The notes beneath the pieces were generated by a model that was not told the origin of the DNA, did not search any database, and saw only the letters and a program-made list of their open reading frames with translations. A program made the position numbers and the translations under genes. Of a stretch of DNA of 64,000 nt, positions 46,568-55,639 are shown piece by piece. Each line of letters opens with the position of its first letter. Positions within the stretch are counted from its first letter, which is position 1. Source of the stretch: Acinetobacter sp. TR3 (GTDB lineage: Bacteria > Pseudomonadota > Gammaproteobacteria > Pseudomonadales > Moraxellaceae); contig NZ_CP114264.1 in NCBI RefSeq assembly GCF_027105055.1, forward strand, positions 2,108,001-2,172,000, in the 5' to 3' direction.

Positions 46568-47137
46568 ATGAATATTAAATACCTGACACTTCCATTGTTG
46601 GCGGCGACAATTGCATTCACAGGTTGTGCAAGCCGTAAACCTGCTGCTGAAATCACAGCGGGCAATACAGCACCAAATACCTCAACCACGGTAAGCACTG
46701 ACGGACTAAGTGAAGATGCTGCATTAAATGCACAAAACTTGGCTGGCGCTTCATCAAAAGGGGTAACTGCCGCGAACAAAGCATTTTTAGCGAAACGTGT
46801 CGTTCACTTTGATTACGATAGCAGCGATCTATCAAATGATGACTATCAAACACTTCAAGCACATGCTCAATTTCTGATTGCAAATGCCAATTCTCGTGTC
46901 GCATTAACAGGTCATACTGATGAACGTGGTACGCGTGAATACAATATGGCCTTGGGCGAGCGTCGTGCGAAAGCTGTTGAAAGTTATTTAATTACCAATG
47001 GTGTAAATCCTCAGCAACTCGAAGCTGTGAGCTATGGTAAAGAAGCACCTGTAAATACAGGACATGATGAAGCGGCTTGGAAAGAAAATCGTCGTGTAGA
47101 AATTAACTACGAAGCCGTACCACCATTATTAAAATAA
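46568..47137 (+). CDS. pal: peptidoglycan-associated lipoprotein Pal
   Basis: A 189-residue outer-membrane lipoprotein that ties peptidoglycan to the outer membrane. The lipobox is AFTGC with Cys19. The OmpA-like C-terminal domain carries the diaminopimelate-binding TGHTDERGTREYNMALGERRA. I use the ATG at 46568, preceded by TTGGAGAA; a longer in-frame start at 46511 lies inside tolB. Last gene of the tol cluster. Confidence 0.96.
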   Translation: MNIKYLTLPLLAATIAFTGCASRKPAAEITAGNTAPNTSTTVSTDGLSEDAALNAQNLAGASSKGVTAANKAFLAKRVVHFDYDSSDLSNDDYQTLQAHAQFLIANANSRVALTGHTDERGTREYNMALGERRAKAVESYLITNGVNPQQLEAVSYGKEAPVNTGHDEAAWKENRRVEINYEAVPPLLK

Positions 47138-47153
47138 TGTTTGGATTTGCAAT

Positions 47154-47182
47154 AAAAATGCTCACAATGTGAGCATTTTTAT
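47154..47182 (+). terminator. terminator after pal
   Basis: Twelve-base-pair stem AAAAATGCTCAC/GTGAGCATTTTT with loop AAT, 17 bases after the pal stop codon; closes the tol-pal unit and also lies at the 3' end of the next minus-strand gene. Confidence 0.9.
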
Positions 47183-47193
47183 TATCACTTTAA

Positions 47194-47379
47194 TTATGAT
47201 GAAGACTCTGGCTTCGGCTGAGGTTGCATCGACTCAATCATATCGTGTTTATTAAACTCTTTATATTCAGGCTTTGCTTCATACTCTTTCCAAGCATCTT
47301 GGACATTTTCTTTCGAAATCGTATCTAAGCTAATTGATTCGCTTGGCGTGGGGGTAGCTTCAAATTTTTTGGTTGACAT
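47194..47379 (-). CDS. small hypothetical protein (61 aa)
   Basis: A short, very polar protein (MSTKKFEATPTPSESISL ... WKEYEAKPEYKEFNKHDMIE ... QPQPKPESSS). GGAGAGG precedes the ATG at 47379, so I prefer this start to the longer one at 47424. No signal peptide, membrane segment or known domain; probably largely disordered. Convergent with pal. Confidence 0.6.
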   Translation of the reverse strand: MSTKKFEATPTPSESISLDTISKENVQDAWKEYEAKPEYKEFNKHDMIESMQPQPKPESSS

Positions 47380-47556
47380 CGTTCCTCTCCAAACTTCCTG
47401 TTTAGTATCCGACCAACATAGCATGTAATAGAATACTTGTAATCATAAAAGCAACATAAATAAAGTAAGATAATTTCTATTTTTGAGCGATCTCATCTAG
47501 AATAGCCACATTCTTTTTCTCAATTCTTTGACGCGGCTAAATCGGAGCGATTCAAT

Positions 47557-48528
47557 ATGTCAAACCTTACATTGTCCCAATATTTAGAACAACAAAATGG
47601 GAATTTGACACCAGAGTTGGCACAAGTCATCGAAACAATTGCTGCAACATGCCAAACGATTGACCAAGCACTACAAAAAGGTGCTTTGGCTGGCATCTTA
47701 GGTAGTGCTGGCAATGAAAATGTACAAGGTGAAACTCAAAAGAAATTAGATGTTATTTCTAATGATTATCTTATTGATGCATTAAAAGCACATCCACAAG
47801 TAGGTGGATTAGCTTCTGAAGAGTTAGATGACTTCACACCTGCTCAAGAAAATGGCAAATATTTAGTGTTATTCGATCCACTCGATGGTTCAAGCAATAT
47901 CGACATCAACATGTGTGTGGGTACAATTTTCTCAATCCTTCCTGCTCAAAATTCAGTGACTCAATCGGCTGACTTTATGCAGGCAGGTACAGAACAAGTC
48001 GCTGCTGGTTATGTGCTTTATGGCCCATCAACAATGCTCGCACTTACTGTTGGTGCTGGTGTTGCATTCTTTACATTTGATCCAACGTCTCAAACATTTC
48101 TACTTACAACTGAACAAGTACAAGTTTCAGCAGATACACAAGAATTTGCAATCAACTCATCAAATCAACGTCATTGGGAAAATCCAGTGAAACGTTATAT
48201 TGATGAACTACTGGCTGGAAAAACATCAGTCCGTGAAAAAGACTTTAACATGCGTTGGGTCGCATGTATGGTCGGTGATATCCACCGTATCTTATGTCGT
48301 GGTGGTATCTTCCTTTACCCTTATGATTTAAAAGATCCTAAAAAAGCAGGTCGTTTGCGCTTAATGTATGAAGCAAATCCAATGAGCATGTTAATTGAAC
48401 AAGCTGGCGGTGCTTCTACGACAGGTCGTGTTCGTATTATGGAAATCCAACCGACAGAATTACACCAACGTGTCCCTGTTATTATTGGTTCTAAAAATGA
48501 AGTTGAACGCGTAACGAGCTATCATTAA
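47557..48528 (+). CDS. fbp: fructose-1,6-bisphosphatase class 1
   Basis: A 323-residue gluconeogenic enzyme that hydrolyses fructose 1,6-bisphosphate. It carries the metal and substrate signature [22 protein letters not shown], the [10 protein letters not shown] segment and [37 protein letters not shown] near the C terminus. The length fits class 1. It matters in Acinetobacter, which grows mainly on organic acids. Monocistronic. Confidence 0.96.
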   Translation: MSNLTLSQYLEQQNGNLTPELAQVIETIAATCQTIDQALQKGALAGILGSAGNENVQGETQKKLDVISNDYLIDALKAHPQVGGLASEELDDFTPAQENGKYLVLFDPLDGSSNIDINMCVGTIFSILPAQNSVTQSADFMQAGTEQVAAGYVLYGPSTMLALTVGAGVAFFTFDPTSQTFLLTTEQVQVSADTQEFAINSSNQRHWENPVKRYIDELLAGKTSVREKDFNMRWVACMVGDIHRILCRGGIFLYPYDLKDPKKAGRLRLMYEANPMSMLIEQAGGASTTGRVRIMEIQPTELHQRVPVIIGSKNEVERVTSYH

Positions 48529-48834
48529 TCGGCTAGAATTTATTTTGAAGTTTTAATCGTTAGAAGCATCATTACTCACAACTTGAGTAAACCAAAGCAA
48601 CTCAGGCTTTGGTAAAAATAAAGATGATTTAGGTTTTACTGAGCTTGCGCTACGTTATTCATAGCGCAAGTTTTGCTGAATTTCTCTAACAGAAAAATAG
48701 GCAAAACCCGTATCAAGTTGAAATATATCAACTGAAATATCAGACACAGTACCCCCTCAAACAAGATGAGAACTCGGCATAACACCTCATCGTCATCACA
48801 TTCGTTAAAGTCTTATTTTATTGAGTATATTTTC
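48529..48834. other. intergenic region after fbp with two hairpins
   Basis: About 300 bases without a credible gene. It holds a weak hairpin CCAAAGC/GCTTTGG (48592-48612) and a stronger terminator CTTGCGCTA/TAGCGCAAG followed by TTTTG (48644-48674). Either could end the fbp transcript. An in-frame ATG at 48766 belongs to a poorly coding upstream extension of the next gene. Confidence 0.5.
48644..48674 (+). terminator. likely fbp terminator
   Basis: Nine-base-pair stem CTTGCGCTA/TAGCGCAAG with a nine-base loop and a TTTT tail. Confidence 0.65.
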
Positions 48835-49611
48835 ATGGCAGTCATTTTTTTAGAATCAAAAGACAATGCGAAAATTAAACATTTGCGTGGATTAATTGAA
48901 CTCAACAGCGCTCGAAAAAAACATCAACAAACCGTTCTAGAAGGCACACATCTCTGCTTAGCATGGCTACAACAACAAAAAAAACTTTTTTCTTTATTCA
49001 CAACAGAACAAGCACTAGAACATGCTGATCTACAAAAAGTAATCGAATTGCACCAAGGCCATGTATTTGTGATTAGTGAAGTGCTCTATAAAGATTTGAG
49101 TACTTTAGGCACAACACTACCTTGTTTAGCGATTGTTGATCTCCCTAAAACATCATTAACAATTGATTTTAAAGCTGATACTTTAATCTTAGAAAATGTT
49201 CAAGACCCTGGAAATGTTGGTACGCTATTGCGTTCGGCTGCCGCAGCCAATATTAAGCAAGTGATTTGCACACAAGGCTCTGCTTCACTTTGGTCACCAC
49301 GAGTTCTCAGAGCAGGTATGGGCGCTCACTTTAGCCTGCATTGTTTTGAAAACTTTCAATTAACAGATATTCTTCCTAAATTTCAAATCCCTGTGTTTGT
49401 TACAAGCTCACATCAGTCTACAAATTTATACACAAAGGATTTAACACAAACATGTGTTTGGATTTTAGGCAATGAAGGACAAGGTGCGAGCGATTATGCT
49501 TTAGAACATGCCCAAGCTGTTGCTATCCCCCAACCTGGTGGACAAGAGTCTCTCAATGTTGCGATTGCAGGTTCAATTTGCTTTTTTGAAATGGTTCGCC
49601 AACGTCAATAA
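48835..49611 (+). CDS. SpoU/TrmH-family RNA 2'-O-methyltransferase
   Basis: A 258-residue SPOUT enzyme that methylates a ribose 2'-OH in tRNA or rRNA. The N-terminal substrate-binding domain (AKIKHLRGLIELNSARKKHQ) is followed by motif 1 ENVQDPGNVGTLLRSAAAAN, motif 2 ILGNEGQGAS and motif 3 IPQPGGQESLNVAIAGSICFFE, the SAM-binding knot. The target nucleotide is not known. I use the ATG at 48835; a longer start would add 23 unlike-family residues. Confidence 0.88.
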   Translation: MAVIFLESKDNAKIKHLRGLIELNSARKKHQQTVLEGTHLCLAWLQQQKKLFSLFTTEQALEHADLQKVIELHQGHVFVISEVLYKDLSTLGTTLPCLAIVDLPKTSLTIDFKADTLILENVQDPGNVGTLLRSAAAANIKQVICTQGSASLWSPRVLRAGMGAHFSLHCFENFQLTDILPKFQIPVFVTSSHQSTNLYTKDLTQTCVWILGNEGQGASDYALEHAQAVAIPQPGGQESLNVAIAGSICFFEMVRQRQ

Positions 49612-49666
49612 AAACGTTAAATTATTTTAAATACGATTTTTTTAATGAAAAAATCCATTACACTCA

Positions 49667-49741
49667 TAAAATAATTGCTTAAGTTGTCAACGCATCCACC
49701 ATTTTCAACGTTATATGATTAATGAATTGAAATAATGGTGG
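49667..49741 (+). promoter_or_regulatory. sigma-gene promoter and RBS-masking hairpin
   Basis: A -10-like TAAAAT (49667-49672) is followed by a hairpin whose 5' arm CCACCATTTTCAA (49696-49708) pairs with TTGAAATAATGGTGG (49727-49741), with a two-base bulge. The 3' arm includes GGTGG, the Shine-Dalgarno sequence for the ATG at 49748. Formation of this stem would hide the ribosome-binding site. Confidence 0.55.
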
Positions 49742-49747
49742 GTATCC

Positions 49748-50380
49748 ATGACAGGATTTTCCATCTCTATGGATTTAGCACCGAAACAGGCTCGAACTGA
49801 AAATGGTACTGATTGTAGTACGGTTGAACAACGTCTGCGTTTTTTTATGCAAGACGTTACAGGTCGTGCACTTGTGATGATGGAAAGTGCAACTCAGGGA
49901 CAACAAGGCATTGCGATGGATTTAGTACAAGAAGCCTTTATTTCATTGCATAAATCATATTCAGATAAAAGTATTGAAGAATGGTATCCATTGTTTTATA
50001 CCATTTTAAATAACAAATTACAGGATTGGAGGCGCAAAGAAGCGCGTCGAGCGACTCCTTTCTCATTATTCAAAAAAATTAGCTTAGACGATGATGATGA
50101 AATTATTGATGTCGTAGATGAGTCTACCCCCAATCCATTTGAATTTCTTAATCAAGAAGTCACAATGGATGAAATCCAAACAGCAATTAACCAATTACCA
50201 GTACGTCAGCAACAAGCATTTATGTTAAGAGCCTGGGAAGGTTTTGATACGGCAACCACCGCTCAAATTATGAATTGCAGTGAAGGTAGTGTAAAAACCC
50301 ATTATCATCGTGCAATCCAAGGGCTTAGAACTGCTTTAGAGCATTTAAATCCACATACGGGAGGGTCATCAAATGAATAA
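49748..50380 (+). CDS. ECF-type RNA polymerase sigma factor
   Basis: A 210-residue sigma70-family factor lacking regions 1 and 3. Region 2 is MDLVQEAFISLHKSYSDKSIEEWYPLFYTILNNKLQDWRRKEARR. Region 4 is LPVRQQQAFMLRAWEGFDTATTAQIMNCSEGSVKTHYHRA, with the helix-turn-helix for the -35 box. An acidic linker (SLDDDDEIIDVVDES) joins them. It is followed with an eight-base overlap by a membrane protein gene that looks like its anti-sigma factor. Its targets are unknown. Confidence 0.9.
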   Translation: MTGFSISMDLAPKQARTENGTDCSTVEQRLRFFMQDVTGRALVMMESATQGQQGIAMDLVQEAFISLHKSYSDKSIEEWYPLFYTILNNKLQDWRRKEARRATPFSLFKKISLDDDDEIIDVVDESTPNPFEFLNQEVTMDEIQTAINQLPVRQQQAFMLRAWEGFDTATTAQIMNCSEGSVKTHYHRAIQGLRTALEHLNPHTGGSSNE

Positions 50381-50696
50381 AGATGAGTTCACTAAATCAG
50401 TGACTTCCAAACTCGATCAACTAGCAAAAGAGCAACATCACAAAAAAATGTTAGTGATGAACCATGTTCTAGACACTGTTCAAAAGAAACCAACCTCTTA
50501 TTATAGTCTGTGGAAAATGGGAGGCTTTGCTTTAGCAGCAGCTCTTACTGGCATCGTTGTATTACCAAGCTCTCTACAACTAACCGATAAACCACAAAGT
50601 CAGGTCGTCGTAAATCCAAAACTTTCACCACAAATGGTTGAAGATATGGAAATGTTGATGGTACTTGGTGAGGATAAAGTTCCACATGGCAGCTAA
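50373..50696 (+). CDS. DUF3619-like membrane protein, probable anti-sigma factor
   Basis: A 107-residue protein with a cytoplasmic N-terminal half (MNKDEFTKSVTSKLDQLAKEQ), one membrane segment (MGGFALAAALTGIVVLPSS, about residues 49-66) and a short periplasmic C-terminal part. The layout and its overlap with the sigma gene suggest it controls the sigma factor, but no classical zinc anti-sigma motif is seen. Cotranscribed with the next gene, which starts inside its end. Confidence 0.7.
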   Translation: MNKDEFTKSVTSKLDQLAKEQHHKKMLVMNHVLDTVQKKPTSYYSLWKMGGFALAAALTGIVVLPSSLQLTDKPQSQVVVNPKLSPQMVEDMEMLMVLGEDKVPHGS

Positions 50697-51075
50697 GAAA
50701 ATAGCAATTGTTGTGTGTACACTCAGCTTACTTCAAACAAGTTTTGCTGGCTCTGAGCGTTTTTGGGTGTTCTCAAAATCAAATAAACCAACCGCAGAAG
50801 AAGCTTGGGATGATTTATCTCCAGAAGAACAACGTGTTCTCATTAAACGTTACCAAAGCCTAAAAGAAATTCCAACAGACCAAAGTTCTCAGCTAAAACA
50901 ACGAATGGAGTGGTTTACCCAGCTTCCAGAAGATGAAAAACAAAAAATGCGTGATGTTTGGCAAAAACTGGGAACTCAAGAGCGTAATACTTTGCGTAAA
51001 CGTATGCAAAATGCCACTGCCGAAGAAAAAGTAAACATCCGTGAAGAATATTTAAGCAAATACTCTGAACACTAA
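50686..51075 (+). CDS. DUF3106-like secreted protein
   Basis: A 129-residue exported protein: signal peptide (about residues 1-20, ending QTSFAG). Three repeats of a short motif follow (WDDLSPEEQRVLIKRYQ, WFTQLPEDEKQKMRDVWQ, NATAEEKVNIREEY), as in DUF3106 proteins. It starts inside the end of the anti-sigma-like gene. Third gene of the sigma operon; probably periplasmic and perhaps involved in sensing. Confidence 0.8.
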   Translation: MAAKKIAIVVCTLSLLQTSFAGSERFWVFSKSNKPTAEEAWDDLSPEEQRVLIKRYQSLKEIPTDQSSQLKQRMEWFTQLPEDEKQKMRDVWQKLGTQERNTLRKRMQNATAEEKVNIREEYLSKYSEH

Positions 51076-51131
51076 TTACTTTTAAATATTACTCTTTTGC
51101 TGTATGCATTTAATTTATAATTTGAAAGTAT

Positions 51132-51163
51132 AAAAAAGAGCGCTTTTAAAGCGCTCTTTTTTA
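51132..51163. terminator. bidirectional terminator between the sigma operon and the CSLREA genes
   Basis: A long perfect palindrome AAAAAAGAGCGCTTT/AAAGCGCTCTTTTTT with A and T tracts on both sides; the two operons converge here. Confidence 0.9.
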
Positions 51164-51170
51164 TTCAATC

Positions 51171-53657
51171 TTACTTTTTATAACGACGATATGCTAGTAA
51201 ACCCAACAAACTTAATGCAGAGAAGATACCCATACTCCCTCCGCCGCTTTTCGCAGGTCGAGTATCATCTGAGGTGGTTGCAGTGCTAATAACTTTCACG
51301 GTTGCTAAATTTGACAGTTTTGGTGTCTCATCATTATCATAAACTTGATAATTAAACGAATAATTAAATGGATTAAAAGTATTTACTTCTTGAATATAAA
51401 TATTTCCGCCATAACACGTTTCTTTTTGATCCGGAGCAGGACATTTACCTTTACGATCAGCAGTAACTATTAGATTTTTTGTTGGGACATTCGATAATCT
51501 TATCGGTAATTCTACCCCATCTTCATTTATCCAAAAGTCTGACTTATTAGGCTTTGTTTCAGGACCTTTACCACCTGGACCTGTATCACCTGAATCATTA
51601 GCTAATTCTAAAAGATTCAATTTTGCGATTTCTTTTTGCTGATACTTTAATGTCACAGATGTATCTTTAGCTTCAGGTGCTTGATTCGTAAATGAGGCTT
51701 TAATTAAGCCTTTAGTCTGAATTGTATGATCAGCTTTATATTTGATGGTGTAACTACATAAAGCTTGCTCACCATCCTGTGTAATTGCATCATCTTTTCT
51801 ATATACAATAATTTGTTGAATTTCAGGCACCCAACTACAAACTAAATTTTCGTCTTTGCGAAAATTTAGTTTCCCCTCAATAGTACTACCGACGCCTATT
51901 GTTTCCACCTCAATATCATACAATTCCGGACTAAAAAAATCTAATCGGTGACTTTCATCAGATAAAGCAACCTCATGTGGTAATGGAAGTTTAAATGATT
52001 GTAAATCGATATAAACAGCTCGATATTTAAAATTTTCTTTTTTATCGTAATATTCAACTAATTTTTTATATTGCGCTAAGCGATATTTATAGTAAGTAAG
52101 ATATTCCTGATCATTCGGATTCTTAACTAGATTATCAAAATAATCATTTTGAGTCTTATAATCACTTATTAATTGACTTAACGATCCATTAGTAATGCTA
52201 TTAATATCACCAGCTGTTAGTCGCATCAACTCTACGGAACCAATATCACAAGTATTTTTTGCATCAGGTTGATAAAATAATGCTCTATCAGCAAATCTAG
52301 CTAATCCACGTTGATCATAATCACTACAACCCGCAACACCCTCAGCAGTTACATTCACTAAATCTTTCTTATCAGTACCTGTTTGAGCTACCCTCTTCGG
52401 ATAATAAATAGGTAAAAACGCTGTATACTGGGAAGCTGGAACTTGATGACTTAATATTGTATCCATAGGGATATTAGTTAAATCAATATTTGTCTTATTA
52501 TCCTTTAAAATCAGATCTGGTAAAGCACATTTACCATTATTGGCCAACGGAAATGCATTATATATTGCACCTATCCCTACATTTTCCTCTTTTGCAGCGT
52601 CACCTAATAAATAACGACAAGAGTAAGCACCTTGATTATAAGCAAGAACATTAAAGAGTAGGGTTTTTAATCCAATTTTATCATATAAAAAAGTTGTAAA
52701 TGCTTTATTTTCAACAATAGTATTGCTTGTTAATGATAATACACTACCATTACTTAATATACTTGAATCATTTTGATTTTCTGTTCCAGCTTTTGTATCA
52801 CCCGTGAATTTTATTAAATTACCTTTACTAGAGTTAGCAATATTTTGAGCAATTGTATTTGCTTTTAATTCTGTTTTAGGCAATAGACCACAAAATTCAA
52901 ACATACTTAATGAATTTTCTGATCCATTTTTTATCAAACTACTTGCTGTAAAACTAATATTCCGCTCTAAATAAGTATTATCACTCTTACAAGCCATTGC
53001 AATAACACTTCCTACGAAAGCATCATTACCCTCAAATAAACTATTAGAAATTGTAGCAGAAGCATTCAATCCAGCTAAATAAATTGCACCACCTGCGCCA
53101 GTAGATGCTTTAGAGTTTAAAATTCGAGTACTTTGTAAGGTGATATTTCCACCAGCATAGATAGCACCACCATTTCCCTGATTAGGTGCAATACCATTAG
53201 TAAGTATTAAATTTGTTAATGCTAAAGGATTTTTTCCACCCGTAGTATTAAAAATTCGAGAGTTTTCAGCTTTGATAGTAGTTTTAAGTTCAACTTGTGC
53301 AGGGTATTGATTCGCAACATCATTAATCAAAACATTCTTTTCATTCCAATTAGCTGGAGCTGCCCCCCAAATTCTCACCTCTGAATCAGGTATTAGTTCA
53401 CTTTTTAATGTGTACTCACCGGCTTCTAATTGTATATCCTGCGTATTGGAATAAATATCGGCAACAACACAACCGTGTGCAGATACACGAGTTTTTGCAA
53501 CTTTCAAGGCTTCTCTGATTGAACAAAGCGAATCTTCTTCATTATCATCATTAAAAGTAGTCACTTTAATTGGTGCTGTTGCACCATTTGTAGCAGCTAA
53601 TAATGGCATAGCAGAAATAACCATCAATGCTAATAAGGTTTTCTTATAATTTTGCAT
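51171..53657 (-). CDS. rbtA: CSLREA-domain surface protein with GlyGly-CTERM tail (rhombotarget A-like)
   Basis: About 828 residues. The signal peptide is residues 1-22 (MQNYKKTLLALMVISAMPLLAA). Near the N terminus is the CSLREA-type motif EDSLCSIREALK. A beta-helix-like repetitive region with many Asn/Thr/Ser turns follows. The C terminus is SGGGSMGIFSALSLLGLLAYRRYKK: a Gly-rich motif, membrane segment and basic end, the GlyGly-CTERM signal cut by rhombosortase after type II secretion. The family is described for Acinetobacter as rhombotarget A. An earlier ATG at 53669 is less likely because it abuts AAGG. Confidence 0.75.
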   Translation of the reverse strand: MQNYKKTLLALMVISAMPLLAATNGATAPIKVTTFNDDNEEDSLCSIREALKVAKTRVSAHGCVVADIYSNTQDIQLEAGEYTLKSELIPDSEVRIWGAAPANWNEKNVLINDVANQYPAQVELKTTIKAENSRIFNTTGGKNPLALTNLILTNGIAPNQGNGGAIYAGGNITLQSTRILNSKASTGAGGAIYLAGLNASATISNSLFEGNDAFVGSVIAMACKSDNTYLERNISFTASSLIKNGSENSLSMFEFCGLLPKTELKANTIAQNIANSSKGNLIKFTGDTKAGTENQNDSSILSNGSVLSLTSNTIVENKAFTTFLYDKIGLKTLLFNVLAYNQGAYSCRYLLGDAAKEENVGIGAIYNAFPLANNGKCALPDLILKDNKTNIDLTNIPMDTILSHQVPASQYTAFLPIYYPKRVAQTGTDKKDLVNVTAEGVAGCSDYDQRGLARFADRALFYQPDAKNTCDIGSVELMRLTAGDINSITNGSLSQLISDYKTQNDYFDNLVKNPNDQEYLTYYKYRLAQYKKLVEYYDKKENFKYRAVYIDLQSFKLPLPHEVALSDESHRLDFFSPELYDIEVETIGVGSTIEGKLNFRKDENLVCSWVPEIQQIIVYRKDDAITQDGEQALCSYTIKYKADHTIQTKGLIKASFTNQAPEAKDTSVTLKYQQKEIAKLNLLELANDSGDTGPGGKGPETKPNKSDFWINEDGVELPIRLSNVPTKNLIVTADRKGKCPAPDQKETCYGGNIYIQEVNTFNPFNYSFNYQVYDNDETPKLSNLATVKVISTATTSDDTRPAKSGGGSMGIFSALSLLGLLAYRRYKK

Positions 53658-53675
53658 CTCATCCATCATCCTTGA

Positions 53676-55523
53676 TTATGATTTAAAACGTCTGAATCCA
53701 ATCAAACCGAATATTATGAAAATCCATCCAAAGTCTATACTACCAACATTTACAGTTTTACTTTGAAAATTATTTGGTGGGTCTTGGACAATCGTCGTAG
53801 GAATATCAATATAGTAATTTGAAGGGTCATTAAGCCTAGTGATCGTAGTGATTACACGGATATTAAATTTATCTGCACCATGCCAATTACTATAGGGAAC
53901 ATAAACAATATTACCTTTTAAATCAATGGTCAATTTACCTTTAGACTTTGTTTCAGTTTGTTCAATTTCAAGACAGCCTGGTTGCCATGGTAACCCATTA
54001 GAATCTGTGTCTCTCTTAAAGATTATTTTACATGCATCAGGAGCAACCAACTCCCCATCCAACAAACTATTTGCAATACTGAACTTAGCGAGTTGACCAT
54101 ATAAAATATCTTGACCAGCAATTTCTACATCATTACGATTTACGACTAATTCAATTGCACCCAAATCGCATAATTCACTATAAATACTTCGTGCCTTACC
54201 TCGCTGATCTGAAGTTTCACAACTAATCGCTCCTTTATTTGTTCCATCACTAAAAATACGTCCTTTATTGATGATTAAAGACTCAGATAATGAATTATAA
54301 GAAGTCAATAGTCTTGGTTGAAAAAAACCTAGCATTTGATCTTTAGGAATTGCATATGGGCACAACAATCCTTTATCCTGAGGTAAATCACAATCTCCTT
54401 CCATTTGACTACCAGCAAGCAAATCAGTATTTAATAAAAAATTTGGTAGTCCAGCTGGAGCATTACGATCACAATCTATTTCTGTTAAATTACTTTGAAT
54501 AACTGAAGAGTCATTAGTATCTGCAACACAGTTTTGATTATTTTTAGCTATGATACTGTTTGAAATAAATGCACTATTCTCTAATTTAGCTTGTGTTGTA
54601 TCAGTGGCAGGGGTTGAAATCCATTTTGGAGCTTGCAAATATAATCCTGAATCATTATAGATCATCGTAATATTATTGATGACCATTCCACCTCGAATAT
54701 TTGCTACATAACCTCCCTTATTATTAAAAATGGTGGAATTCCTAATTCCAAATGCTCTTAATGTTAAGGCGTTCGAAATCGCAGTATCACTATAAGCATT
54801 TTGAACATACAAAATGCTTCCATTTGCTTTAACCTCATTATTACGTATAACTGATTGTGTAATAATATAACGAGGAACTTCACTATAAATAACCCCACCT
54901 TGATCAGCCTTATTATCTTCAAAAATAGTATTATTTACACTAACAATTCCTGCAGTTTTTTTATCAGAAAGTAAACCTTTATTATATATAGCCCCCCCCA
55001 ACTTTGCATTTCCGCCCATCAATCGAGAGTATTGAATTGTTAATATCTCTCGATTTGAAATCAAACCGCCTTCAATTACTTTTTGTGATGATCCTTTTAA
55101 ATTTAATTCATTCAAGTTAACTACTAATGGGTCTTTTTCAACATCATTATCATCAACAATAAGTAAGCTTTCGGTACCTACCATTTTAATAGTAGCGTTA
55201 TTTAAACCCTTTTTTGTATCATTAAAGCTTGTGCTAGCAGCGGTTTTAACTGTCATTGCGGCTTTAACTTCAAGTGTTTTACTCAAAGCATATTCTTTAT
55301 CACGTTCTAGGATAATAATCGATGAAGCATCTTTATTACCGCAACCATGATAACCATTTTCAAATTCTTTTTGGGTACGATTATTTAAGAATGTTACAGC
55401 TTCACGTAATGAACAAACGGTATCATCTTTGTCTTCATCAACTAATGTTGTAACTTGAATATCCGCAGAATATACATGTCCAGTAATCGCAAATAAAGCG
55501 CAGGCAAGCGTCCGTTTGAGCAT
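53676..55523 (-). CDS. CSLREA-domain protein, paralog of the downstream surface protein
   Basis: A 615-residue exported protein. The signal peptide (about residues 1-19, GHVYSA) is followed by the motif DDTVCSLREAVTFL (34-45) and a parallel beta-helix-like body. The C-terminal membrane segment and basic end (SIDFGWIFIIFGLIGFRRFKS) resemble the downstream paralog's tail, but the Gly-Gly box is reduced to VGS. AAGGAGAA before the ATG is a strong ribosome-binding site. The two genes are 18 bases apart and probably cotranscribed. Confidence 0.75.
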   Translation of the reverse strand: MLKRTLACALFAITGHVYSADIQVTTLVDEDKDDTVCSLREAVTFLNNRTQKEFENGYHGCGNKDASSIIILERDKEYALSKTLEVKAAMTVKTAASTSFNDTKKGLNNATIKMVGTESLLIVDDNDVEKDPLVVNLNELNLKGSSQKVIEGGLISNREILTIQYSRLMGGNAKLGGAIYNKGLLSDKKTAGIVSVNNTIFEDNKADQGGVIYSEVPRYIITQSVIRNNEVKANGSILYVQNAYSDTAISNALTLRAFGIRNSTIFNNKGGYVANIRGGMVINNITMIYNDSGLYLQAPKWISTPATDTTQAKLENSAFISNSIIAKNNQNCVADTNDSSVIQSNLTEIDCDRNAPAGLPNFLLNTDLLAGSQMEGDCDLPQDKGLLCPYAIPKDQMLGFFQPRLLTSYNSLSESLIINKGRIFSDGTNKGAISCETSDQRGKARSIYSELCDLGAIELVVNRNDVEIAGQDILYGQLAKFSIANSLLDGELVAPDACKIIFKRDTDSNGLPWQPGCLEIEQTETKSKGKLTIDLKGNIVYVPYSNWHGADKFNIRVITTITRLNDPSNYYIDIPTTIVQDPPNNFQSKTVNVGSIDFGWIFIIFGLIGFRRFKS

Positions 55524-55557
55524 ACCGTTCTCCTTCTATTTTTCATTTTTCTTAGTA

Positions 55558-55578
55558 TTGCAAACTACAAATTTGCAA
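55558..55578 (-). promoter_or_regulatory. inverted repeat upstream of the CSLREA operon
   Basis: TTGCAAA (55558-55564) and TTTGCAA (55572-55578) form a seven-base inverted repeat with a seven-base spacer, about 35 bases before the start codon of the first CSLREA gene. It might be an operator. TTGACA at about 55611-55616 on the minus strand is a possible -35 box. Confidence 0.35.
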
Positions 55579-55639
55579 CGACATTCCTTTGTGCGTACTT
55601 TGTCATAGCTGTCAAAATTACTCAAGAAATTTTATGCGA

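Noticed and set aside
48766-48834. Upstream extension of the SpoU methyltransferase
   Set aside because: The 23 added residues are Ser/His-rich and non-family; the ATG at 48835 begins the conserved fold.
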